Shown here in pieces: positions 55,310 to 64,000 of a stretch of DNA of 64,000 bases. The notes beneath the pieces are model-generated. The model had not been told where the DNA came from and ran no database searches. It saw nothing but the letters and a program-made list of their open reading frames with translations. The translations under genes were made by a program, and so were the position numbers. Source of the stretch: Blastocystis hominis (taxonomy: Eukaryota; Sar; Bigyra; Opalinata; Blastocystidae). The DNA lies in assembly GCF_000151665.1 (NCBI RefSeq), contig NW_013171815.1:1873153-1937152 (forward strand), written 5' to 3'. Position 1 is the first letter of the stretch, and the number at the start of each line of letters is the position of its first letter.

Positions 55310-56132
55310 TTATTTCTTATCTGTCTCTGCTTCTTTTCCCTTCTCCTTCTTAGCTCCCTCTTTACCCATCTTTTGTTTTTCATTCACCTTCTCTTTCTTC
55401 TCGGCTTCCTTTGCAGGCTCCTTCGCAGTCTCCGCTGCGCTTTTTGCTGTAGCCTTTGCTGTAGTCTTCGCTGTAGCCTTTGTTGTAGCCTTTGCCGCAG
55501 CCTTTGCCGCAGCCTTGGCAGCTTCGGCAGCGCGATTTGCTTTTCTTGCCTTACTCGTCACACGCTTTCCAATTTCAAAGAACTCGTCGCTACATTGTGA
55601 ATCAGCTGCAATCAATTTTTACTAGTCGTCTGCATCTAGTTTTATATCGAGGAATGTGTGAGGTTTTGTCAGATAGGCTTCCTACACCATCAGAATGGAG
55701 CAACTCGACCCACCTTGCGAGTTTCTTCGATTAGTTTGTCCATTCCCTTCAAGTTTTTGTCGATAAGAGCAACTCTACAATCAACGACTCAAATCCGAAA
55801 CGATACCTCTCAGCAAGTTTGTTATCAAACGCATGTCCCTTGGGCGACTTCGGGATCCAGGACTTGGCAGGCTTGTCCCATTCGGGATTCCACTCTAATT
55901 GTCACTCGCTCAACACAGAAATAGTACGAGCTTGGATTCCATTGATCGTTCCATAACGTAAACACTCTTTTCGAATGCGAGCGATTCTTCTTGCAGAAAG
56001 CTTCGGCTTTTGCCAGACGCCGTTCACCAACTGCGGCTTCATGGCTTTGGCAATCTGTTCCACAGCATAGTACTTGCTCATCCTTCCACCGAAAAGAGAT
56101 TGTAAATCTCCTCCTCCCTCTCCACGGTCCAT
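55310..56132 (-). CDS. mL59-like mitochondrial ribosomal protein with Lys/Ala tail
   Basis: The start gives MSKYYAVEQIAKAMKPQLVN, then GVWQKPKLSARRIARIRKE, then after a 33-nt intron WNPEWDKPAKSWIPKSPKGH AFDNKLAERVALIDKNLKGM, and after two more introns KPHTFLDIKLDADDYDEFFE. The N-GxW-x-P-x-xSxR box and the PKGH...R...I-x-K-N-L-x-x-M pattern resemble the mL59 mitoribosome family; this is a by-eye match. A tail (KAAAKAAAKATTKATAK...) is histone H1-like, low-complexity, rich in Lys/Ala. If right, the protein serves the large subunit of the organelle ribosome of the mitochondrion-related organelle. All four introns (about 33 nt) keep frame. Stop TAA is encoded. Confidence 0.6.
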
Positions 56133-56165
56133 TGGGACCCGAGCCCCTCCTCCGCAGTCGATTCA

Positions 56166-56173
56166 AACAAACA
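56166..56173 (-). terminator. 3'-end octamer TGTTTGTT of PERK gene
   Basis: Exact minus-strand octamer 28 nt past the encoded TAA of the kinase and 34 nt upstream of the next gene's start. Confidence 0.7.
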
Positions 56174-56201
56174 CTCCGAACATGTAGCAATTACATGACA
56201 C

Positions 56202-59200
56202 TTAATTCACAGAGTCTACCCCTTCAATCTTGGCGATCGTCTCCTTTACATCGCTAATATCACTCTACTCCTCACCCTTCCCCTCTCTCCACCCTACCTC
56301 CTTCACATCATCCACATTCAGCGTTACCACGATTTTCTTCGCGTTCGAATCGAATTCCATCGATTTTATGCACTGCGCCATCCCCATTTCCTGCAGTTTC
56401 GAGCTGATCAGCACCTGGATCCTACCCTTCACCCCGTTTCCCCGTTTCTACCTTCCGAAATCCTCCTCTTCCTTCAATTTCACCACAAAATGCTCCTTTT
56501 TCTCCCGAATTTGCTTCGCCAGTTCCACAGCCTCCCCCGCGGAAGGCCGGTTCCGCGGGTCTTTCGCCATCATCCGCGTCACCAGGTCGAAGAACGCGTC
56601 GCTGACCGTTTCCTTGTCATGCTGAAACTCCCCCTGTCTGGCTCTCCCCAGAACCATGTAGCGTTCCGTCGTGGTCGCGAACGCGGGGAACATCATTTCG
56701 TACAGCACCATTCCCGCGGAAAACACATCGCTTTTGTAGTCGTAGGTGGAGTTGACCGCGAATTGTTCCGGCGACGCGTAGATTTGTGTTCCGATGCGCG
56801 TCGTCGTGGCGGAGCCGGATAAACTGGAGGGAAGCGAGGCGTCCGCGCGTTTCGCGGGGGAAACCGACTAGAGGTAACGTGGAAGAAAAGGTGGAAACGG
56901 GGTTGGCGTCGCTGAGGATGCGGGAGAGTCCGAAATCGCCGAGCCGGACGACTTTGTCTTCGCCGTAGAAAATGTTGGCGGGCTTCACGTCGCGGTGGAT
57001 GACGTTTTTCCCGTGGATGTAGGTGAGCGCGTGGCAGAGCTGCACGCAGACGTCGAGGAGCTCGCGCTCGCGCACCACGCGCGCGGGGTCCTTGAGGTAG
57101 TTCTCCAGCGTGGTGCGCCCGCAGTAGGCCATCTGGATGTACAGCACCAGCGCGTACTGCTGCAGGAGGTCCGACAGCCCCGACGACGCGCTCGCAGCGC
57201 TCGCAGCGCTCGCAGCGCTCGCAGCGCTCGGCCGGCGCACGCGGCGGCGCACGCGCGGAACCCCAGAGGCAGCAGCGGTAGCAGTAGCGACAGGCGTGGA
57301 AGAGACCACGGCGGACTGGGAGTCGAGGGAAGGAGGCTGAGATTGGATGGATTGGATGGAGTTGGGCTGAGATTGGACGGATTGGACGGATTGGACGGGA
57401 TCTTTGGAGTCGAGGGAAGGGTCGAGGGGCTCTTTGGATGGAAGAGAAAGCTGGGAGGGCGATCCCGGGGTGTGGGACGTGGAATAGGAATAAGAAGAAG
57501 AAGAAGCCGAGGAAGGAGAGAGCGAGGAACCGTTCGACGTTGAAGCAGACGAAGAAAAAGAAGAAGAAGATGATGATGAAGAAGAAGAAGACGCCGATCC
57601 CGATCCCGATTCCGAACCCGATTCCGAACCCGAACCCGATTCCGAAGAGGAATGGAAGGAACGCGACGCCGAATTCGAATCGAACTCCTCCTCCTCCGAG
57701 GACTCCGCGGTATCCAGCTTGAACGCGCTATTCGACAAGTACTCCACGCTGAACGTCAAGCGCGACGAATCGTCCTCGAACTGGAACGGGCAGAACGATC
57801 CCTCGCCCAACGCCAAGCTCCCCGCCCCCGAGCCGTTCGCCAGCTCGCTGCTGGTCTCCTCGCAGGTCGACAGCACGCCGCCCTCCGTCCCCAGCGTGTT
57901 CGTCAGCAGGAACTCCTGCGTGATGAGCGACTTCTCGGTGAGGTCCTCGGTGGTTTCCTCGGTTCCCCGCAGCTCCGCGGGCATTTTATCCAGCTCCACC
58001 TGCTCCACCCACGCGTTGTAGAACCGCACGATGTTCACGTCGTCGAACTTCGCCAGCAGCTTCACCTCCCGCAGCACGCGCTGCGTGTGCTCGCCCTCCA
58101 GTCCTCCGCGCGTCAGATTCACCTTCTTCACCGCGTAGTCGATCCCGTCGATCATCTTATTGCACAGAAACACCGCGCCGAACCCGCCTCGCCCGATCAG
58201 TTCCTTCTCCTACGCCTCGCCGCGCCTCCAAATCCCCACCTCGAAGTCCTGGTGGTACAGTCCCGTGCACACCGGGATCGCTCCGCCCGACAGATGAATC
58301 ACGTGCAGCGACGCCATGTCCGGCGACGGCGACGGCGACGGCGACAGCGGCGGCGGCGGTGTAGCGACCTCGCGGAACGACACGGGAATGGCGGCCTCCC
58401 CCGCGGTTTCCTTGGGGAGATAGCGCTGCAGGAGCCACGTGGCCCAGCGGTAGAGGAGGTAGAAGAGGAAGACGCAGCCGAGCATGGCGAGCAGAATCAC
58501 GGAGTCGTGCCCGAAGCTGTGGTCGCGGGGACGGCCGTGGTACAGCGGGAGCGAGGGAAAGCCCTCGGAGAGATTGCTCTTCGTGATCGGCCACACGTCC
58601 GACGACGTAACGCCCTTCGCGGGGATCCGGTCGATCTCTTCCGCGGGGAGCGACGAGAGGAGCGGGAGCTGCGGGTGGTTCCCCACGGGGGAGAAGAGCA
58701 GCGCGAGCAGCACGTGGTTGTCGACCTGCTGGTCGCCCCCCGGGAGGAGTTTCACGCCATCGGAAATAACTCCCTGATCCGCGGTGAGGGATCGGGAGTT
58801 TCGGATGAACACGAAGGAGTCGTTGAAGGCGAAATAGCCCTGGATGAGCATGTTGGGGAAGGTGGTGGTCCAGAGTTCCGAGCCGTCGAGGCCCAGCGCC
58901 TGCACGGAGAAGGCATCGGTGAAGATGAGGTCGGAGATGTGCGCCACTTCGTCGATGTGCCGGATCTGCATGGAAGGAGAAACGGAGAAGTACCACGTCG
59001 TTGCTGAATTGGAGGAGAATGGTGGTCGTGGTGAGGTTCCAGAACTCATAGCCGCGGTTGCTGAAGCAGTTGACGCCTTTGTCGATGCGGATCACGCGGA
59101 TTTCGGAGAGAGAAGAGATGAACTATATGGATGAATGGAATGCTTAAAAAGAAATATACGTCCATATCGGGAGACGTGGAGGAACCGGGAGAGGAACGCT

Positions 59201-59880
59201 TGCCTGTGAGGGCGTCGAGCGAAATGAACGAACTCTTCTTGGAACCCAAAAAGATGATCGACGAGTCATCTGACAGATTAGCACACCCAATGAAGGAAAG
59301 AAGTACTGTTCGGACCAGGAATGTCCACGGAAATCGTGTCCTTGTTGATAATGTTATCGATTGAATGTTGAAACACGTTAAATTTACCATCTACACGAGG
59401 AATCAAAATGTAGCCATCCAGAGTAACCAGAATTTCATTGAACGGTCTATTTACATGTGCTACAAATAATCGAATTCGACCGCGCCTACCTTGTAAAGAA
59501 GTTGCATTCCCAGAACTCCCGTAAGGTTCGGGAGGAGGGGGCGCGTCAGTCACACGCATCAACTTGTCACTGATCTTTCGTGCCCAGAGGATTTTCCCGT
59601 TGTCTGAGTCGAGAGCATACAATACGCCCTCTAGATCAACGAGATACACTCCAGGATATTTCTTAAACGGGATAATGTTGTTTGGAGCTCCCTCGCCGAC
59701 CACTTCCTCGTAGTCGTACTGGGCATCTTCTAGCACGACGTCGTCTTCCTCAAAATAATCAATGTCATTATTTATTTCATAATCATATTCTTCTACGTCA
59801 AATCTCTCCACACTCAAAGCAAACGAGAGTAGGAGAGAAAGCAAGAGTGCTCGATTGGCTATAACTCTCGCCAACTTCAT
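56202..59880 (-). CDS. EIF2AK3: PERK-type transmembrane eIF2alpha kinase
   Basis: ER stress sensor that slows translation. The start ATG at 59880 gives MKLARVIANRALLLSLLLSF ALS (signal peptide). An acidic stretch is followed by PQQ/beta-propeller-like lumenal units (YLVDLEGVLYALDSDNGKIL WARK; LFVAHVNRPFNEILVTLDGY). Next are a membrane helix (DSVILLAMLGCVFLFYLLYR) and a kinase: IGRGGFGAVFLC, YAVKKVNL, then a Ser/Glu-rich insert of about 250 aa (with SAA repeats at 57190-57225) as in eIF2alpha kinases. Then HGKNVIHRDVKPANIF, GDFGLSR, DVFSAGMVLYEMMFP, KDPRNRPSAGEA. Not IRE1: no KEN nuclease. An extra C-terminal piece of about 60 aa (QVLISSKLQEMGMAQCIKSM, EFDSNAKKIVVTLNVDD) has no counterpart I know in PERK. 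Introns are about 30 nt, two with GGAAACG cores. A p58IPK-like gene lies at 4-6 kb. Confidence 0.88.
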
Positions 59881-60222
59881 TATTTTATATATAAAGGGCT
59901 AATAGAGAGACCTTAAGACTATAAAGAAGAACATACAAAGAATGCATGCGCAGTGGTTCTTGATTATCAAGAAACTAGAGTTTTCAACCACCCTAGAACT
60001 ATGGAATGAAGATATGTTCTCATGGATCACGAAAGAGTCATACGCCAGATTTCGTTGCGAAACGACTTCAGTCACCATCATCTGCAGGCTCGGTCCCAAC
60101 GGGTCTACCGAGAGCAGAAAATAGAGATAGGAAATTTTCCCAGCCGAATTTAACGATCTAGATTTATATTGATAAGGAGGCGTTTCAATATTTCCACTTT
60201 CAAAAACACTTATTCATCAAGG
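59881..60222. promoter_or_regulatory. Divergent promoter region PERK / PHD-RCC1
   Basis: 342 nt between two divergent start codons. No ORF with similarity and no clear TATA or ERSE-like (CCAAT-N9-CCACG) element seen. Confidence 0.5.
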
Positions 60223-62074
60223 ATGGAGAATCAACAAGCCGAAGTAAGGGATATTACAGATCTTGTTATGCTAGCAAATGACAAAATGCCAGGTCTGCAA
60301 ACAAGCCTGTGATGAAAACGTGCTCGTCCTTTGTGATGGATGTGATAATGCCTATCATACCTACTGCATGGTATATTTTTCGTATGGTTGTGTGACTCAT
60401 CTAGTCTGGTTGCGAATGTTGCGGAAAGGTTCCTAACAAACAATTCAAGAAGGTAGCGGAGGTTCCTGAGGGTGCCTGGTATTGCAAGCACTGCAGAGAT
60501 CGCCTTCCGTCTCTTGCCAAAGGACAGAAGCCCATAAGCCTCATGTACGGCTGGGGAAATAATTCTTCTGGATGTGTACGTGTGCACAGCTCGTGTGAGC
60601 GCTAGTTAAGTTCGGGATTAGAAAAGAAGTTGATTACGACTCCAACCCCCCTGAAGGACGTGGAGGCCACCGAAGTTGTCGACATCGCAGTGGGCGACGT
60701 ACAGTTCCTCGCTCTTTTCAATGGCAGGAAATCTCCGTTCTGCTGGACGCCTCGGGCGGCGTCTACACGTGCGGCAACGGCATTAACGGGGATCTGGGCC
60801 ATTCGGACATCGTGCACGAGAGTCTGGACCACTTCCGTCGCGTGGAGCATTTCCAGAGTTCGAAGATAAGCAAGGGCGAAGGCCCGATCGTGAAGATCTT
60901 CTGCCGTGCGGACAACGTTCTCGCTCTGACGCGCAACGGCCATCTGTACGGCTGGGGCGGCAACGCGCAGGGCGAATTAGGTCACATGGACTACAAGGTG
61001 AAACGCCTCCCCAAGAAGAACAGCGTAGCTCTCTCCTTTTATTTTCTCCTCACCCTTCCAGGCGTTCCGCGAGATGAACGTGCAGGTGCGGGACATCGCG
61101 ATGGGCAATCACCACACGCTGGTCCTGGGCGACGACAACGTCGTGTACGCCATGGGCGAGAACACGCACCGCCAGCTCGGCGTCTCCAACAACTCCCTCG
61201 AGTGGACGCCCAAGCGGCTCTGCCAGGAGTGGAAGCACGTGGGTTTCTCCGTTTCCACGTTCCGCGTAGGACCGAACCGTCGTGGAGGAGCCGGACTTCC
61301 CCGGGCCGGTGACGCGCGTCTTCGCTGGCGGCAATTCCAGCTGCTGCGTGGACCGCAAGGGACTCTGGTACTTCTGGGGCGCCGACATGCTCCGCCTCGC
61401 CCCCGCGGGAACCGAGGCCGCCGTCTCCTTCCTCCCCGCGCACTCCACGATCCCCTACCCGCTCGCCACCGACGTCTTCGCCAAGATCCCCGCGGTAAAG
61501 GACCTCGCCTTCGGCTTGGCCCACTGCCTTCTTCTGGACGCCGACGGCGCCGTCTTTGCCGCGGGGGACAACGCCAAGGGGCAGCTCGGCCTCCCGGGCG
61601 TTTCCTTCACGTGGGAACCGGGCGGGCGTTTCATGTAGAGGGGAGTTCCGGAAGGTGGACGTCCCCGCGGGAATGGAGGGCGTGTTCGCGTTCGACGGGG
61701 TCAGCGGGTGCTTCGGTCCCCGCGGGTTGTACATGTGGGGCGACGGCGCGACGCGGCTGATCCCCGCGGAAGAGGGCTGCGTGAAGACGCCGAAGAAAAT
61801 CGCGGGAATCGAGGGCGTGAAGCGCGTGCGCATCAGCGGAACGCACGTGCTCGTGCTCTGCAAGCCGTCCGATGAAACGGTCGACGAAACGGTCGACGAA
61901 ACGGCCAAGCAGCCATCCGAAGAAGGAAAAGAAAAAGAAAAAGAAGCGAATCAGCCGAAGGAAGAGGCGCAGAACGCGAAGGCGGCGGAGGAGAGCGCGA
62001 AACGGGATCGCGAAGAGCGGACGGAGGCGGACGCGGGCGAGAGCGAGGCGAAGAAGCTCGAGATCGGCGCGTAG
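60223..62074 (+). CDS. PHD finger fused to RCC1 beta-propeller
   Basis: The start gives MENQQAE, then a 31-nt intron, then a PHD finger: CQVCKQACDENVLVLCDGCD NAYHTYCM, a 34-nt intron, and PEGAWYCKHC, which completes the Cys4-His-Cys3 pattern. An RCC1 propeller follows: MYGWGNNSSG, VYTCGNGINGDLGHSD, LYGWGGNAQGELGHMD, VYAMGENTHRQLGVSN, WYFWGADMLRL, VFAAGDNAKGQLGLP, LYMWGDGATRL. About six to seven blades. Ends in a Lys/Glu-rich tail. Known: PHD fingers read histone tails and RCC1 binds nucleosomes or acts as an exchange factor; the combination suggests a chromatin reader (inference). The intron at 61239-61269 carries the TTTCCACGTT core. The tandem VDETVDET lies at 61880-61905. Stop TAG is encoded. 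Confidence 0.85.
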
Positions 62075-62422
62075 CTCGGGAATTTTCGATTTTGTTTTCT
62101 TGGATGAGTTTGTGGGAAACAGTAAAGAGAAAAGGAGGATTGTGTGTGAATCAAACAGAGAAAATATTAAAAAAAGAGGAGAAACAACGAATGAAAGAAA
62201 GGAATTGAATGAATGAATGAATGAATGAATGAATGAATGAATGAATGAGTCATTGAATCATTGAATGAATCGGAAAGATTCAATCAAAGCAGCATTCAAT
62301 TCATTCATTCAATTCACTCATTCAATTCATTCGATTCATCGACTAAATCACACAACCAAACAGAGAACATTCAGCTTCCAGCTTCCAGCTACACCTTGAA
62401 CCCAGCCATTCCATTCCATCCT
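62075..62422. other. Convergent intergenic region
   Basis: Between two gene ends. Apart from the GAAT repeat and its mirror-complement arm (separate entry) nothing else is seen. A TGTTTGGTT-like sequence near 62356 may serve the minus-strand gene. Confidence 0.5.
62205..62340. repeat. (TGAA)n tract with inverted (TTCA)n arm
   Basis: About ten TGAA/GAAT units at 62205-62248, followed 45-90 nt later by TTCATTCATTCA and imperfect copies (62293-62340). The arms are complementary and could form a long hairpin between the ends of two convergent genes. Confidence 0.85.
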
Positions 62423-64000
62423 TCACGGCTCCATCCACGGACTCTTCGCTTCGCCTTCCCATTCTTCCCCGTCCCTCATGCTGCTCAGACTCGCCACCAC
62501 CATCGCATCCAGCATCGCTCCGCGCAGATCCCTCGACAAACACCACCGAATTCCGCACCGCGGGGAAGTCAGCCTTTCCACCCACTCCTTGATCACGCCG
62601 TTCACCGTTTCCACCGTTTCCACCGTTTCCACAGCCTCATCCATTCGATCTCCCGCGGTTTTCCCCGCGAAATCGCGCCATTTGACCAGCCATCGGAGCG
62701 TTTCGCGCAGCGTCGCCGTCGTCAGCCCGGAAACCGCGGTTCTGTTCGCATCCGCGCAGCGCGTTTCCAGCAGATCCACGATTTCCTACCCGTCAACGCG
62801 ATCCATCGCTTCCACCCGCGCAACGCCGCGGATTCCCGCGATTTCGACGCCGATCGCGCAGCCCTCCATCCGACGCAGGCGAAGCAGCAGCCCGCCCAAT
62901 CTACTCCACATCCCCGCGGGAACCCTACTCCACGTAGAACCTCGCCTCCGTTTCCACGGTTCCACGATCCTTGGAACACAAATCACTATCCAGCCAGCCG
63001 TTTTCCCGCGGTAAACGCGATTCCAGCGTTTCCCATGGGAGTTTCCCCATTATCTACGTTTCCACGGTTTCCACGTTTCTACCTCGATCCATCTGCATCC
63101 CTCCAGAACCGCGGTTTCGTCCAACACGTCGCAGAGAACATTCCAAAACATTCCCGCGCGTTCCTCCACTTCCCCCGCGGTTATCAGCAACGCCCGGCAA
63201 CTTGCCGCCAAATTTTCTTCGTCTTGGCGGGCGTTTCGCTGTAGAAAGCGCGCGAACCAGGCGAAGAAAAGCCGCTGCAGCGACGGTTTCTGCGAACGCA
63301 CTTTTCCCGCCAATCCGCGAAGCGACGTTTCGAAACTCCCGCCACTTTGCTTGAAACTCCCCCAGGAATTCCCCGCGATTTCGATTAGAATTCGGAGCGC
63401 CGCGTCGTCGCCCAAAAACGGCAAATAAACGAACGGAATTTCCGAGTCGTCCCGCGGTAAAAGCGCCCTTAAATAGTGTTCCATCGCTTCCTGCCAGTCC
63501 ACGTGACTCGAAACCCCCGCGAGCGTTTCGGGAACGGCGTATCCCGCGGTTAAATCGCCCAGCCGATCCAGTAATAGTGTCGCGTGGCACACAAATCGCT
63601 TCGCGTCCAGCCATCCCCGCGGTTCTTTGATCTCCTCCACCAGCTCTGCCCAACATTCCCGCGACTTCGTCAGAACCGCGGCAATCCCTTTCCCCGCGAA
63701 ACTCCCGAGCGTTTCCCAGCGTTTGGCGATTTGCCGCGCTTCGGCGCAGAGCGAAGAAATCTTCTCCTTCGCTTCGAACACCGTGAACAGACGCAAAATG
63801 CATGTCGTCGCGCCCCACATCGCATCGCTCACCGATTCCAACGTGTCGCCATCATGCGCATCGGCATGGCCGATCTCTCTCTGTAGCTCGAGAATGTGCC
63901 GCAGATCGTCGACCGTCTCGGCGGTGTGGAGGGAAAAGAGCAGCCGCTCGGTGGCGTCGTCGGATGCAAATGAGCGGCAAATGCGTTGAAAGGATTGGCG
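62423..64000 (-). CDS. Unknown protein, 5'-truncated by window edge
   Basis: The gene enters at the right edge and ends TAG/TGA at 62423 (…KSPWMEP). The main exon (63841 down to 63083) reads as helical, Trp/Leu-rich (ECWAELVEEIKEPRGWLDAK; LLPRDDSEIPFVYLPFLGDD; SLQRLFFAWFARFLQRNARQ). A 29-nt intron (63054-63082) and at least one more (near 62787) lead to LLETRCADANRTAVSGLTTA TLRETLRWLVKWRDFAG. VETVETVETV lies at 62608-62637. No recognised motif, signal peptide or membrane helix. Exons between 62780 and 63050 are unclear. Family unknown. Confidence 0.55.

Noticed and set aside
55310-55615. Histone H1 (Lys/Ala-rich tail)
   Set aside because: The tail joins in frame to an N-terminal part with an mL59-like box; no H1 globular domain is present.

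Overview
ORGANISM. The window is nuclear DNA of a eukaryotic protist and most likely comes from Blastocystis (anaerobic gut stramenopile) or a close relative. Three things seen in the sequence support this. (1) Almost every gene is cut by very short GT-AG introns, usually 28-37 nt and often exactly 29-32. (2) Many genes have the octamer TGTTTGTT, or a one-base variant, at or just past the end of the coding region. (3) In at least four genes (VPS54, GBP-LRR, FARSA, SPF30) the frame reaches a position about 4 nt before this octamer where cleavage plus poly(A) addition would make a UAA stop. Points 2 and 3 match what is established for Blastocystis 3' ends. The species assignment itself is inference. 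Introns here were joined by eye using frame, the GT-AG rule and family similarity, so exon edges carry some uncertainty.

LAYOUT. 1-11.4 kb: a partial tRNase Z-like gene, tRNA-Lys, then housekeeping and secretory genes (SRP receptor alpha, DNAJC3/p58IPK-like ER co-chaperone, Smr-domain protein, VPS54, a RING-H2 protein). 11.4-25.8 kb: AT-rich and gene-poor, holding two large genes that share one leucine-rich-repeat module, a MORN-LRR protein and a GBP/atlastin-like GTPase-coiled coil-LRR protein, separated by about 4.5 kb without a supportable gene; an MFS transporter follows. 25.8-35.4 kb: NOL10, an atypical tRNA, TYW1, an SLC13 carrier and PheRS alpha. 35.4-48 kb: a small sushi-like membrane protein, an intronless B12-dependent (class II) ribonucleotide reductase, a small multi-pass protein, a large unknown protein, tRNA-Gly, a NOL7-like protein, SNRPA, RPS27, NAA10 and an HSP70 ATPase domain fused to MORN repeats. 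48-64 kb is GC-rich: a giant secreted sushi-like protein, a divergent H3/H4 pair with histone 3' stem-loops, SPF30, an mL59-like mitoribosomal protein, a PERK-type eIF2alpha kinase, a PHD-RCC1 fusion and a partial unknown gene.

HOW THE GENES FIT TOGETHER. Several are secretory or ER-stress parts (SRPRA, DNAJC3, PERK, VPS54); DNAJC3/p58IPK is the classical partner and inhibitor of PERK-type kinases. Others serve translation and ribosome making (NOL10, NOL7-like, RPS27, FARSA, TYW1, tRNase Z, mL59-like) or splicing (SNRPA, SPF30). The most unusual content is a set of recombined modules: GTPase+coiled coil+LRR, MORN+LRR, HSP70 ATPase+MORN, PHD+RCC1. The GTPase-LRR protein, with one LRR per exon, is the best candidate for an undescribed system, possibly intracellular sensing or defence; that role is inference only.
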